Assembly (NCBI GenBank): GCA_049334165.1 | Contig: JBEGHD010000005.1 | Strand: one strand, 5' to 3' | DNA from: JBEGHD01 sp049334165 | GTDB lineage: Bacteria; Bacteroidota; Bacteroidia; Flavobacteriales_D; Sanyastnellaceae | DNA length: 64,000 nucleotides | Shown here: in pieces, positions 16,392-24,477 of the stretch | How positions within the stretch are numbered: the first letter of the stretch is position 1 | Layout: every line of letters starts with the position of its first letter | Made by a program: the position numbers and the translations under genes | The notes under the pieces: model-generated | What the model was told of the DNA's origin: nothing | What the model saw: the letters and a program-made list of their open reading frames with translations, nothing else | The model's database searches: none

Positions 16392-17138
16392 ATGGGTTTT
16401 TTAAAAAGGCTTTTTGGAAAAGAGCAACTCGAAGAGCCGCTGGACTTTTCAGCGGTTAAGGCGGATATGCACTCTCATCTTATTCCAGGCATTGACGATG
16501 GAGCTCCAGATCTCGAAACAAGTATTTCTCTGATCAAAGGTCTGACGAAACTTGGGTTTCAAAAAATCATCACAACTCCTCACGTGATGAGTGACCTCTA
16601 CAAAAACGACAGTGAAACCATCTTGCGTGGTCGCGATCAGGTGATAGATGAACTGCGCAAACGAAACATGAATGTTGGATTTGAAGCCGCGGCCGAGTAC
16701 TACCTGGACGATCATTTTGAGAAACTCATCGAAAAGAAGGACATCCTTTCTTTCGGAGACAACTACGTTCTTTTCGAGCTCTCGTTCCTTTCGGAGCCTG
16801 CATCCTTGATGAGAGCCGCCTTTGATCTTCAAATGGCGGGTTACAAACCTGTCTTGGCTCATCCAGAGCGCTACAACTACTGGCATTCAAATCCCGAGAA
16901 ATATATTGAACTTTCGGAAAAAGGGCTTTTGCTTCAATTAAACCTCAATTCATTGGCGGGGCTTTACAATCCGAAAGTCAAAAAAATTGCCGAGTACATG
17001 ATTGATCATGAAGTAGTCGATTTTGTGGGTACTGATTGCCACAATGGCCACCATCTGGACGCTACCTTTCATGCCAGCAGAGTGCCGCATCTTCACAAGT
17101 TGATAGAGTCAAAAAAAGTGCTGAACCACACGCTTTAG
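16392..17138 (+). CDS. CpsB/CapC-type tyrosine-protein phosphatase (PHP fold)
   Basis: 248 residues of the manganese-dependent PHP phosphatase family that dephosphorylates the tyrosine autokinase controlling polysaccharide chain length and export. Metal-ligand motifs are visible: His27 and His29 in DMHSHLIPGIDDG, TPHVM, AHPERY and TDCHNGHH. An N-terminal stretch (MGFLKRLFGKE) common in Bacteroidota members precedes the domain. It is the last gene of the precursor operon, 30 bases after rfbB. The kinase (Wzc) partner is not in the window. Confidence 0.93.
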   Translation: MGFLKRLFGKEQLEEPLDFSAVKADMHSHLIPGIDDGAPDLETSISLIKGLTKLGFQKIITTPHVMSDLYKNDSETILRGRDQVIDELRKRNMNVGFEAAAEYYLDDHFEKLIEKKDILSFGDNYVLFELSFLSEPASLMRAAFDLQMAGYKPVLAHPERYNYWHSNPEKYIELSEKGLLLQLNLNSLAGLYNPKVKKIAEYMIDHEVVDFVGTDCHNGHHLDATFHASRVPHLHKLIESKKVLNHTL

Positions 17139-17185
17139 AGCAATGCGGAAAAGCACTTTTGATTTCTTGAGATAGTATAACTTTT

Positions 17186-17506
17186 CTAAACCTCTGCCAG
17201 CCTCACTTTCAAACCATCCAGGTCTTCAGTGATTTTTATCTGGCAACCCAGTCGGCTGTTGTCCTCCACGCCAAAGGCCTGATCGAGCATGTCTTCCTCG
17301 TCATCGCTAGGCTCGTGGAGCTCATGATCTGATTCCACGTACATGTGGCAGGATGCGCACATGGCCATGCCTCCACACGTGCCTTCGACAGGTAATTCGT
17401 ACGACTTGCACAGCTCCATCATGTTCATGTTCATGTCGGTTGGAGCATCCAGTTCGTGAGCTTCGCCTTCACGATCGATCACCGTTACTTTTATCGTGTC
17501 CTTCAT
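17186..17506 (-). CDS. 2Fe-2S ferredoxin (adrenodoxin type)
   Basis: 106 residues. Cluster ligands Cys44, Cys50, Cys53 and Cys88 have the C-x5-C-x2-C spacing of the vertebrate-type/ISC ferredoxins; a strongly acidic segment (ESDHELHEPSDDEEDM) lies between the third and fourth cysteine and would dock a reductase. It is encoded 10 bases after the ferredoxin reductase gene, so the two probably form an NADPH-to-ferredoxin electron chain. The final acceptor is unknown. Confidence 0.93.
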   Translation of the reverse strand: MKDTIKVTVIDREGEAHELDAPTDMNMNMMELCKSYELPVEGTCGGMAMCASCHMYVESDHELHEPSDDEEDMLDQAFGVEDNSRLGCQIKITEDLDGLKVRLAEV

Positions 17507-17516
17507 TTTTTACTGA

Positions 17517-18530
17517 TTAAAATCCCTGAACACCATTTACAGTGGTGTATTTCAACACTGGGTCTTTCTTGTCAGGGTTAACGATTTTGTAAGCAGACTG
17601 AACCATGAGCGTAGCTTCGTGGAACCCGCAAAGGATCAGCTTCAGCTTGCCAGGGTAGGTGTTGATGTCGCCAATGGCAAATATCCCGGGCACGTTGGTG
17701 CTGTAGTCGAACGTGTTCACCTCAATAGCGTTTTTGTCGATGTTGAGGTTCCAATCTGCAATTGGTCCTAGTTTAGGAGCAAGGCCAAAAAGAGGAATCC
17801 AGTGATCGGTTTCTTTCACGATATCTCCATCTTCTCCTTTCTGCTTTATCACCAGCGAGTCAACTTTGCCGTCTCCGTTTATTCCAGTTACTTCAGCATT
17901 GGTGATTAGATTGATTTTGCCTTCTTCGGCCATATCCATCACTTTCTGAACGCTGTCGGGATGTCCGCGGAAAGAACCTCTACGGTGAACGAGAGAAACT
18001 TCTGAAGCAACGCCATTGGCAAGGTAAATGGACCAGTCGAGAGCTGAGTCGCCTCCTCCGGAAATTACAACTCGTTTGTTGCGATATACTTCAGGGTCTT
18101 TAATGATGTATTCAACTCCTTTGTCTTCATAATCATCGAGGTTGTCGATAGGTGGTTTGCGAGGCTCAAAGCAGCCAAGTCCACCCGCGATTGCAATCAC
18201 TGGTGCTCTGTGCACAGTGCCGCGGTTGGTTGTCACAATGAATTTGCCTTCATCGTCTTTTTCAATGGTTTCGGCTCTTTCACCGAGAGTGAATCCAGGT
18301 TTGAAAGGCTCGGCCTGTTTCATGAGGTTGTCTACCAGATCGCCTGCCAGCACCTCTGGAAATGCCGGAATATCGTAAATCGGTTTTTTCGGATAAATTT
18401 CACTGCACTGTCCACCAGGTTGAGGAAGCGCATCGATAAGGTGGCATTTTAATTTTAAGAGTCCCGCTTCAAAAACGGTGAAAAGTCCACAAGGTCCTGC
18501 TCCAATGATCAGGATATCGGTTTCTATCAT
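17517..18530 (-). CDS. Ferredoxin--NADP+ reductase, thioredoxin-reductase-like
   Basis: A flavoprotein of 337 residues from the ATG at 18530. FAD motif ILIIGAGPCGLFTVFEAG, NADPH motif VVISGGGDSALDWS, and the C-terminal FAD motif GIFAIGDINTYPG. The CxxC redox pair of thioredoxin reductase is absent, as in the FNR-type branch (Chlorobium/Bacillus YumC). The frame extends to a TTG at 18551, but that codon overlaps the -7 box TATTTTTG, so the transcript begins after it. The downstream neighbour is its likely partner ferredoxin. Confidence 0.93.
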   Translation of the reverse strand: MIETDILIIGAGPCGLFTVFEAGLLKLKCHLIDALPQPGGQCSEIYPKKPIYDIPAFPEVLAGDLVDNLMKQAEPFKPGFTLGERAETIEKDDEGKFIVTTNRGTVHRAPVIAIAGGLGCFEPRKPPIDNLDDYEDKGVEYIIKDPEVYRNKRVVISGGGDSALDWSIYLANGVASEVSLVHRRGSFRGHPDSVQKVMDMAEEGKINLITNAEVTGINGDGKVDSLVIKQKGEDGDIVKETDHWIPLFGLAPKLGPIADWNLNIDKNAIEVNTFDYSTNVPGIFAIGDINTYPGKLKLILCGFHEATLMVQSAYKIVNPDKKDPVLKYTTVNGVQGF

Positions 18531-18548
18531 TCCTTCAAAATTTTGTTG

Positions 18549-18556
18549 CAAAAATA
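18549..18556 (-). promoter_or_regulatory. -7 box of the ferredoxin reductase operon
   Basis: TATTTTTG matches TAnnTTTG exactly; predicted start near 18544, 14 bases before the ATG at 18530, with an AAGGA just before that ATG. It excludes the upstream TTG as a start. Confidence 0.6.
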
Positions 18557-18624
18557 ATTGATTTTTAGGATCTGATAATCCTTCATCAAACCCTAAAACA
18601 ACCAGCTTTCACCAATGTTTCGGA

Positions 18625-18656
18625 TTTGTCAGAATCAACTATTGTTGGTACTTTCA
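18625..18656 (+). promoter_or_regulatory. Probable promoter of the T9SS esterase gene
   Basis: TTTG (18625-18628), 20 bases, then TACTTTCA (18649-18656). Spacing is ideal; the -7 box deviates in its last positions. Predicted start near 18661, 15 bases before the ATG. Confidence 0.5.
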
Positions 18657-18675
18657 GGGGCTAAATACATACACT

Positions 18676-19947
18676 ATGAAATCATTTCTTCGACTAACCT
18701 TTCTATTTGCTTTTACTTCAATTTTTTCAACAGCCTTTTCGCAATGCGATGGTAACCGATACCTCAACCTCGTTTTTACGGATGTGGAAGTAACCGAGGC
18801 AATTCCTTTCGGAAACAATGTTACCTACCAGGGAATTGAGCAGGAACTGTTGCTCGATGTTTATCAACCAGTGGGCGATGATCTCGAAGAGAGGCCACTT
18901 CTTATTATGGTTCACGGAGGTAGCTTTGTGGGTGGAAACCGCGATGGACAGGACGTTGTTCCGCTCTGTATGGATTTTGCCAAAATGGGGTACACCGTGG
19001 CTTCTATCGATTACCGCCTCGGAATCACTCTTTCTTTCGACAACCTCGAGGGAGTTCTTACTGAAGCCGTTCTTCGTGGCGTTCATGACTTTAAGGCTGC
19101 AGTTAGGTTCTTCAGAAAGACTTATCAGGAAGATGGAAATCCATACAACATCGATCAGGATCGGATTGTTGCTGCAGGTGTTTCTGCTGGAGGGTTCATC
19201 ACTTTGCATCATGCCTACATGGACGAGGAAAGTGAAATCCCAGATGTGGTAGACTTCAACCAGCCGGGTCTTGGTGGAGGAATAGATGGTGAAAGTGGAA
19301 ATCCGGACTACTCTTCTGACGTAATCGGAGTGGTAAATATCGCTGGAGCACTCAAAGACACAACCTGGATGGAACCTGAGGACGAGCCTGTTTGCAACTT
19401 TCACGGAACCAACGATCAGACGGTCCCTTTTTCTAGTGACTCACTATACTTTTTGAATCAGTTTTTTGTGACAGAAGTGGATGGTAGCGAAGCTGTCGAT
19501 GCTAAAGCAGAAGAACTGGGAATTGCCCACTGCTTCGAAATTTATCAGGGTGCCGGCCACGTGCCACACGCATCAAATGCACTGGCATACGACACTACTC
19601 GATCAATAATGAGTAACTTTCTCGGAAGTCTGGTTTGCCCGGAAATTTCCCTGGACTGTGATTACCGGGAGTTGGAAGTTTCGGTAAACGAAATAGCGGC
19701 CAGTCAAATTCAACTGGAGGTTTACCCCAACCCGACTAAAGACGAAATATTTTTGAGATGGGGTGAAAGAGCCAAAGCGCTGAATTACGATATTTATGAT
19801 GCACGTGGAGTAAGAGTGAAGAGCGCAAAGCTTAACCCAACAGGAGATGAAGTCAGGATAAACGTGAACTCACTTGCCGATGGATTTTACGTGCTGCATT
19901 TTAGAACCGAAAACACCTCAATTCAAAAAACTTTCTTGAAAAACTAA
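18676..19947 (+). CDS. Secreted alpha/beta-hydrolase esterase with T9SS sorting domain
   Basis: 423 residues. Signal peptide to about residue 22 (FSTAFSQ), a carboxylesterase/BD-FAE-like hydrolase domain (~30-330) with oxyanion motif HGG at 80-82, nucleophile Ser170 in GVSAGG, acid Asp in GTNDQTVPF and His in GAGHVPHAS, then a C-terminal T9SS sorting domain (~348-423) beginning VYPNPTKDEIFL and ending with a Lys-rich strand. It would be exported through the type IX system and attached to the surface or released. Substrate unknown; acetylated or feruloylated polysaccharide esters are candidates. Twelve bases separate it from the next T9SS cargo gene. Confidence 0.9.
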   Translation: MKSFLRLTFLFAFTSIFSTAFSQCDGNRYLNLVFTDVEVTEAIPFGNNVTYQGIEQELLLDVYQPVGDDLEERPLLIMVHGGSFVGGNRDGQDVVPLCMDFAKMGYTVASIDYRLGITLSFDNLEGVLTEAVLRGVHDFKAAVRFFRKTYQEDGNPYNIDQDRIVAAGVSAGGFITLHHAYMDEESEIPDVVDFNQPGLGGGIDGESGNPDYSSDVIGVVNIAGALKDTTWMEPEDEPVCNFHGTNDQTVPFSSDSLYFLNQFFVTEVDGSEAVDAKAEELGIAHCFEIYQGAGHVPHASNALAYDTTRSIMSNFLGSLVCPEISLDCDYRELEVSVNEIAASQIQLEVYPNPTKDEIFLRWGERAKALNYDIYDARGVRVKSAKLNPTGDEVRINVNSLADGFYVLHFRTENTSIQKTFLKN

Positions 19948-19959
19948 AATCTCAACAGG

Positions 19960-21843
19960 ATGAACCGATTTTTACTTACACTATTAGCACTGACCCTGGG
20001 AATGATGAGCTCATTCTCACAGTCAGCTTATGAATATTCTGACTTTGCAACGCTGGATGATACGTTTCTGGTAAGTGTTGCCGACCCAACTGAATTTCAG
20101 TCTCTAGATCTTAGTATCTCTGGTGAAGGCGTAACGTGGGATTATTCCAATCTAGAGCCTCAGGTTCAGGAAACGAGAATGTTTCTCAATCCAGATGACG
20201 CTGGATACTTTGCACCATTCTACGCCAACTGTCTTCTTGAAGGAGGAGACTTTTTGGGATGCGAGGAGGAATGGAATGAACTGACGAATATGGCTTTGCC
20301 TCAGTCTATCCCTGCGCTGGACAATGAACAGGTGGATACCGAAAACCCAATTTTCCACTACAATAAAGTGGACTCCTATTTTATTGAAACGATAGCTGGA
20401 ATCACTTTCAACACAGAAGACGGAGGTCAGGTTCCTTACACCGTAACTTACGACACTCCTGATACTCTCTATCGTTTCCCGATAGAATATGGAGACGTCA
20501 ATCAAAGCAGTCGTCAGTTCGAAGTCGACCTTTCGCCTCTGGGCTTCAACGCCCAGCTGGTAAACAATCAGGTTCGAGAGAATGAGGTCTCGTCTTACGG
20601 GACTTTAATCACTCCGTTTGGTACTTTCGAAAACACCATTTTGATGGAGTCTGAAGTTGTTGCCAACGACACCATTTTTTTCCAGGGGTTTCCAATTCCA
20701 ACACCGCGCGAATTTCTGGAGTACCGTTGGTTCCATCCCGATCATGGATTGCCTTTGCTTACTGTGGTTGTAGATGTTTTTCCCGAGGATCAATCAACTG
20801 TAATAAGCTCGATCGAATATCTCGATATCGTGCAGTGCCTCACTCCTGAAGCAAGTTTCACGGCATCATCACAAAACCCGCAGATTCCTCTTGGCGAGGA
20901 AGACATTGAGGTGCAGTTCAATTTTACAGGTGGAAATGCCGATCAGGTGACCTGGGATTTTGATGACGGTCAGACAGGCGAGGGCTTCAATGTGGCTCAC
21001 CTTTTCACAGAGCCTGGAGTTTACCAGGTGACAGTTACTGCTTGTAACACGGCCTGCGAACCGCTTGAATGTGATGAAGAAACTATCACGATCAACGTTT
21101 CTGAGGAGCTGCCACTTGCTGCAGAATTTTTCATAGATCCGTCAGAAAGCGGTTGCACGGGAAATGCAGTTACTTTTTCCGATCAGTCTACCGGAGATCC
21201 GGAAACATGGCTTTGGGATTTTGGCGATGGCTCAACTTCAGAAGCTCAGAATCCTTTTCACATTTATAACGAGCCAGGTGATTATACTGTGACTCTAACC
21301 GTCACTGACGATACAGGTGAAAGCGAGCAGTCTCAGGAATACACTGTCTTGCAAGGTCCGGAAGTGGAGCTGGGAGGGCCTTACGAAATTCCAGAAGGAG
21401 GTTCAATCATTTTGGACGCTGGACCAGGGTTCGTCTCCTATTCGTGGAACACTGGTGAGGAAACTCAAACGATCGAAATATCTGCGGATGACATCGATGG
21501 AGAGCAACAGTTTTCAGTTTATGTGACTGCCGAAAATGGCTGCGTGGCAAATGATGTGACTGTTATTAGCGTAATCACTGATATTGAAGACTTGCAGGAA
21601 GAGAAGTTTTCACCGAAAGTCTATCCAAACCCAACTTCTGGAAAATTTACGATCGAAGGAGTGGGAGCACAAGTTTGTGAGGTGAAAGTTATGACCTTGT
21701 CAGGAAGGATCGTTTTTGATAGAACGATTGAGCCAGAGACTGGAACTTTGAAAGTCGAAAATGCTGACTTTGCAAGCGGTCTTTATTTGCTGAAAGTTGT
21801 GGAAGGCTCACGAATGGCCATAAAAAAGCTCATCGTGGAATAA
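19960..21843 (+). CDS. Secreted PKD-repeat protein with T9SS sorting domain
   Basis: 627 residues. Signal peptide (~1-20, SSFSQ), an N-terminal beta-rich region of no recognised family (~22-290) with Cys91/Cys101 close together, two PKD domains (~296-380 with VTWDFDDG, ~386-463 with WLWDFGDGSTSEAQ), an Ig-like segment (~468-540, LILDAGPG-like SYSWNTGEE), and a T9SS C-terminal domain (~552-627, VYPNPTSGKFTIEG). PKD domains are binding or spacer modules of surface proteins. No catalytic domain is recognised. Likely co-transcribed with the esterase just upstream. Confidence 0.87.
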   Translation: MNRFLLTLLALTLGMMSSFSQSAYEYSDFATLDDTFLVSVADPTEFQSLDLSISGEGVTWDYSNLEPQVQETRMFLNPDDAGYFAPFYANCLLEGGDFLGCEEEWNELTNMALPQSIPALDNEQVDTENPIFHYNKVDSYFIETIAGITFNTEDGGQVPYTVTYDTPDTLYRFPIEYGDVNQSSRQFEVDLSPLGFNAQLVNNQVRENEVSSYGTLITPFGTFENTILMESEVVANDTIFFQGFPIPTPREFLEYRWFHPDHGLPLLTVVVDVFPEDQSTVISSIEYLDIVQCLTPEASFTASSQNPQIPLGEEDIEVQFNFTGGNADQVTWDFDDGQTGEGFNVAHLFTEPGVYQVTVTACNTACEPLECDEETITINVSEELPLAAEFFIDPSESGCTGNAVTFSDQSTGDPETWLWDFGDGSTSEAQNPFHIYNEPGDYTVTLTVTDDTGESEQSQEYTVLQGPEVELGGPYEIPEGGSIILDAGPGFVSYSWNTGEETQTIEISADDIDGEQQFSVYVTAENGCVANDVTVISVITDIEDLQEEKFSPKVYPNPTSGKFTIEGVGAQVCEVKVMTLSGRIVFDRTIEPETGTLKVENADFASGLYLLKVVEGSRMAIKKLIVE

Positions 21844-21872
21844 TTCCAGATGAGCTTTAAAAGAGTTTATTA

Positions 21873-21905
21873 ACTGCCCGTTCTTGAGAGCGGGCAGTAT
21901 TATTT
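21873..21905. terminator. Bidirectional terminator
   Basis: Perfect arms ACTGCCCG (21873-21880) / CGGGCAGT (21891-21898) with a 10-base loop, between the convergent PKD gene and nifU; T-rich on the plus side (ATTATTTT) and A/T-rich on the other. Confidence 0.85.
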
Positions 21906-22175
21906 TCCAAAAGGAGTTGCTGTCTCTGGGTCAGGCATATTCACAGCTTCTACGCTTGTGATTTGAGGTGCATTTTTCTTAATCGCTTCTTCCACACCTG
22001 CCTTCATGGTCATCATGCTCATGGAGCAGCTGCTGCAAGCTCCGTGAAGCTCTACCAAAGCGCGATTGTCTTCGGTGATCTCAACCAGGGTGATGTCGCC
22101 ACCATCGGCCTTGAGATAAGGGCGCAAGTCCCTAAGTGAATTTTCAACGCGTTCTTTCAGATCTTTTTCTGACAT
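21900..22175 (-). CDS. nfuA: NifU C-terminal domain (Nfu-type) iron-sulfur scaffold
   Basis: 91 residues, a stand-alone Nfu domain. The cluster-binding motif is Cys47-x-x-Cys50 in GACSSCSMSMMTMK; LRPYLKADGGDITLV is the family N-terminal signature. Such proteins carry a 4Fe-4S cluster between two monomers and pass it to apo-proteins. Its start lies 2 bases after the mrp stop, so the scaffold and the P-loop carrier are co-translated, matching their shared role in cluster delivery. Confidence 0.94.
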   Translation of the reverse strand: MSEKDLKERVENSLRDLRPYLKADGGDITLVEITEDNRALVELHGACSSCSMSMMTMKAGVEEAIKKNAPQITSVEAVNMPDPETATPFGK

Positions 22176-22176
22176 G

Positions 22177-23292
22177 TTATTTTGGGTATTGCATGGAAAC
22201 CTTCACCGCTTTGGTTGGATCCTGGTTTTCATTTCTGTTCTTAACCTCTTTTTCAAAGTTATCAATGATTTGATCAAAAACCTGAGCAGACGATGTGTTT
22301 TCCTGAAGTACAGCTGGGCGGCCTACATCCCCAGCTTCGCGAATGCTTTGAATGATCGGCACTTCACCGAGGAATGGAACATTTGTGTCTTCCGCCAGAT
22401 TTCGCACTCCTTCCTTCCCAAACAAGTAGTGCTTTTCACCGCTGCCGTCAGGTGAGCTGAAGTACGACATGTTTTCAATCAGTCCGACTACTGGTACATT
22501 GATAGAGTCCAGTCGGAACATGCTAACTCCTTTTTTGGCATCTGCCAGAGCTACTTCCTGTGGTGTGCTAACGATAACCGCACCGGTGAGTGGCACAACC
22601 TGCACCAGCGAAAGGTGGATGTCTCCGGTTCCCGGAGGCAGGTCAACGATCATGTAGTCGAGCGGTCCCCACCAGGCATCGGTAAACATTTGGTTGAGTG
22701 CTTTACTGGCCATTGGCCCGCGCCAAACGATGGCTTCTGTTGGATCGGCAAAAAATCCGATCGAAAGCATCTTCACTCCGTAGTTCTCCAATGGCTCTAT
22801 GTACTGCTTACCTTCCTTCTCAATGGTTTTTGGTTTTTCGTAAACCAGGTCAAACATCATCGGCATTGAAGGACCGTAGATATCGGCATCAATTAATCCC
22901 ACTGAGTGGCCTTTTTTGGCTAGACCTGCAGCGAGGTTTGCGGCAACAGTAGATTTTCCAACTCCACCTTTACCTGAAGCCACTGCAATAATATTTTTAA
23001 CTCCGGGAAGTACTTTTCGGGTGTCGGCAGATTTGCCCTCTTTGTCGAGTGCTTTCACCTCAGTCTCCACTGTCCACTCGTCACCGAGCACTCTGTGGAT
23101 GGCAAACTCGCAAGCCTCTTCCATGCGTTTTCTGGAGTGCATGGCCGGGTTGCTCACCTGAACAACCAATTTGATGGTTTGTCCTTCAACCTCAATGCTT
23201 TCTACGAGGTTGAGCTCTACAATATCTTTTTTCAGGTCGGGCTCGATTACGTTGCCCAACGCTTCTTTTACCGCTTCTTTGGATATGCTCAT
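22177..23292 (-). CDS. mrp: Mrp/ApbC-type P-loop ATPase, iron-sulfur cluster carrier
   Basis: 371 residues: an N-terminal MIP18/DUF59 domain (1-80) fused to a deviant-Walker-A ATPase (SGKGGVGKST at 106-115, DADIYGPSMPMMF, MIVDLPPGTGD). Family members carry and transfer 4Fe-4S clusters. The CxxC that binds the bridging cluster in typical Mrp/NBP35 proteins, which follows ENMSYF, is replaced here by SSPDGSG; no CxxC remains in the protein. Cluster handling may depend on the adjacent Nfu protein. The -7 box TAAATTTG lies 8 bases before the ATG. Confidence 0.93.
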   Translation of the reverse strand: MSISKEAVKEALGNVIEPDLKKDIVELNLVESIEVEGQTIKLVVQVSNPAMHSRKRMEEACEFAIHRVLGDEWTVETEVKALDKEGKSADTRKVLPGVKNIIAVASGKGGVGKSTVAANLAAGLAKKGHSVGLIDADIYGPSMPMMFDLVYEKPKTIEKEGKQYIEPLENYGVKMLSIGFFADPTEAIVWRGPMASKALNQMFTDAWWGPLDYMIVDLPPGTGDIHLSLVQVVPLTGAVIVSTPQEVALADAKKGVSMFRLDSINVPVVGLIENMSYFSSPDGSGEKHYLFGKEGVRNLAEDTNVPFLGEVPIIQSIREAGDVGRPAVLQENTSSAQVFDQIIDNFEKEVKNRNENQDPTKAVKVSMQYPK

Positions 23293-23300
23293 ATTGCTTG

Positions 23301-23308
23301 CAAATTTA
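23301..23308 (-). promoter_or_regulatory. -7 box of mrp-nfu
   Basis: TAAATTTG, exact match to TAnnTTTG, 8 bases before the mrp ATG; predicted leader of about 4 bases. Confidence 0.6.
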
Positions 23309-23370
23309 AGGCATTCTCGCCTTATGCCATAGCTCTTTTCGTGGCGATTTGTTCACTCACTAAAGTAGCG

Positions 23371-23718
23371 CTACAGCGCGAGTTCAACCGTAGGATCCCA
23401 GAAATGTTTTTCGAACTCGACTACCTTGTCATCTTTGACTTTTATTCCTTCTGCCTCAAGCCGATCGGCCATTTCAAACGGAGTAGGGAAGTGGCTTTTG
23501 CCAGTGAGTATTCCCTGTCGATTTACAACTCTGTGAGCGGGGACAGGTTCGGGATGAGAGAAACTGGCGTTCATGGCCCAGCCTACCATTCGCGAGGACC
23601 TGGCAGAGCCGAGATATTTGGCAATGGCACCGTAGGAAGTCACTCGTCCTTCGGGGATGAGTTTGGCAACTTCAAACACGTCTTTAAAGAAATTCTGTGT
23701 CCTTTCGCTGTAGGCCAT
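23371..23718 (-). CDS. Alkyltransferase-like protein (ATL), Cys-less MGMT homologue
   Basis: 115 residues covering only the DNA-binding domain of O6-alkylguanine-DNA alkyltransferase. The acceptor motif PCHRV is PAHRV (Ala61) so it cannot accept alkyl groups; base-flipping Tyr29 (VTSYGAIA) and the arginine-finger region SARSSRMVGWAM are kept. ATL proteins bind alkylated guanines and hand them to nucleotide excision repair; Ala in this position is known in the Thermus-type ATL, Trp in the enterobacterial type. The ATG overlaps the trmB stop by one base, so it is translationally coupled to trmB. Confidence 0.92.
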   Translation of the reverse strand: MAYSERTQNFFKDVFEVAKLIPEGRVTSYGAIAKYLGSARSSRMVGWAMNASFSHPEPVPAHRVVNRQGILTGKSHFPTPFEMADRLEAEGIKVKDDKVVEFEKHFWDPTVELAL

Positions 23719-24401
23719 CAGAGTTTAAATTTGATGTATTTGATCGGAATGCCCTCACCCAGCCACTTTTGCTCATAGAAAGTGCGGATCGAAAGGATAT
23801 CCTGCATTTCTTGATCCAGGGTGCTCAGGAATCCTTCGTAAATGTTGTCGTTGTGAATCAGTAACTCCAGCCCTTCTTCTTCCACTACTTCCAATGTGTA
23901 GTCGTAAAAAAGCCTGCTGTCTGTTTTCACGTTGATGATTCCCCCGGGCTTCACAAATTTGCGGTAGCGCTCCAGGAATTTGGGTGAAGAAAGTCTCTTT
24001 GATCCTTTGTCGTCCTTGGGTTGTGGATCGCTAAAAGTCAGCCAAATCTCATCCACCTCATTCTTCTCAAAGAACCGGTCGATAAATTCGATTTTGGTTC
24101 TGAGAAAAGCCACGTTTTCGATGTTTTGCTCTTCGACTGTTTTGGCTCCTCTCCAAATGCGTGCACCTTTGATGTCGACACCGATAAAGTTTCTTTCGGG
24201 GAATCTCTTCGCCAGACCTACGGTGTATTCTCCTTTGCCACAGCCCAACTCGAGAGTGATAGGGTTTTCGTTTCCAAAGACCTCCGATTTCCACTTTCCT
24301 TTTTTCGGGTGGTCGTTGTCGATGAACGCCTTCACTTCCGGTTCGATCACGTGATCAAACGTTTTGTTTTCAGCGAATTTTCTAAGCTTGTCTTTTCCCA
24401 T
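23718..24401 (-). CDS. trmB: tRNA (guanine-N7-)-methyltransferase
   Basis: 227 residues from the ATG at 24401. Makes m7G46 in the variable loop of many tRNAs using SAM. SAM motif LELGCGKGEYTVGLA, then NFIGVDIKGARIWRGA, and the substrate/active-site segment LTFSDPQPKDDKGSKR characteristic of TrmB. An ATG 18 bases upstream (24419) is in frame, but the -7 box at 24421-24428 places the transcript start at or after it, and MGKDKLRKFAE is the usual beginning in this phylum. Followed without gap by the ATL gene. Confidence 0.94.
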   Translation of the reverse strand: MGKDKLRKFAENKTFDHVIEPEVKAFIDNDHPKKGKWKSEVFGNENPITLELGCGKGEYTVGLAKRFPERNFIGVDIKGARIWRGAKTVEEQNIENVAFLRTKIEFIDRFFEKNEVDEIWLTFSDPQPKDDKGSKRLSSPKFLERYRKFVKPGGIINVKTDSRLFYDYTLEVVEEEGLELLIHNDNIYEGFLSTLDQEMQDILSIRTFYEQKWLGEGIPIKYIKFKL

Positions 24402-24420
24402 GGCTTCTTTTCTCAGCATG

Positions 24421-24428
24421 CAAATTTA
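24421..24428 (-). promoter_or_regulatory. -7 box of trmB-ATL
   Basis: TAAATTTG on the minus strand; predicted start near 24416, about 15 bases before the chosen ATG. It is divergent from the glycosyltransferase box 38 bases to the right. Confidence 0.62.
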
Positions 24429-24465
24429 GCCAATTGAAGATTTTCTTAATGGCACGTTTATCTGC

Positions 24466-24473
24466 TAAGTTTG
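24466..24473 (+). promoter_or_regulatory. -7 box of the glycosyltransferase gene (leaderless)
   Basis: TAAGTTTG, exact consensus match, followed by TCGT and then the GTG start at 24478. Transcription should begin at or next to the start codon. Confidence 0.62.
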
Positions 24474-24477
24474 TCGT

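Noticed and set aside
18727..19404. 225-codon minus-strand frame inside the esterase gene
   Set aside because: The plus-strand esterase has signal peptide, catalytic motifs and sorting domain; the antisense frame shows none.
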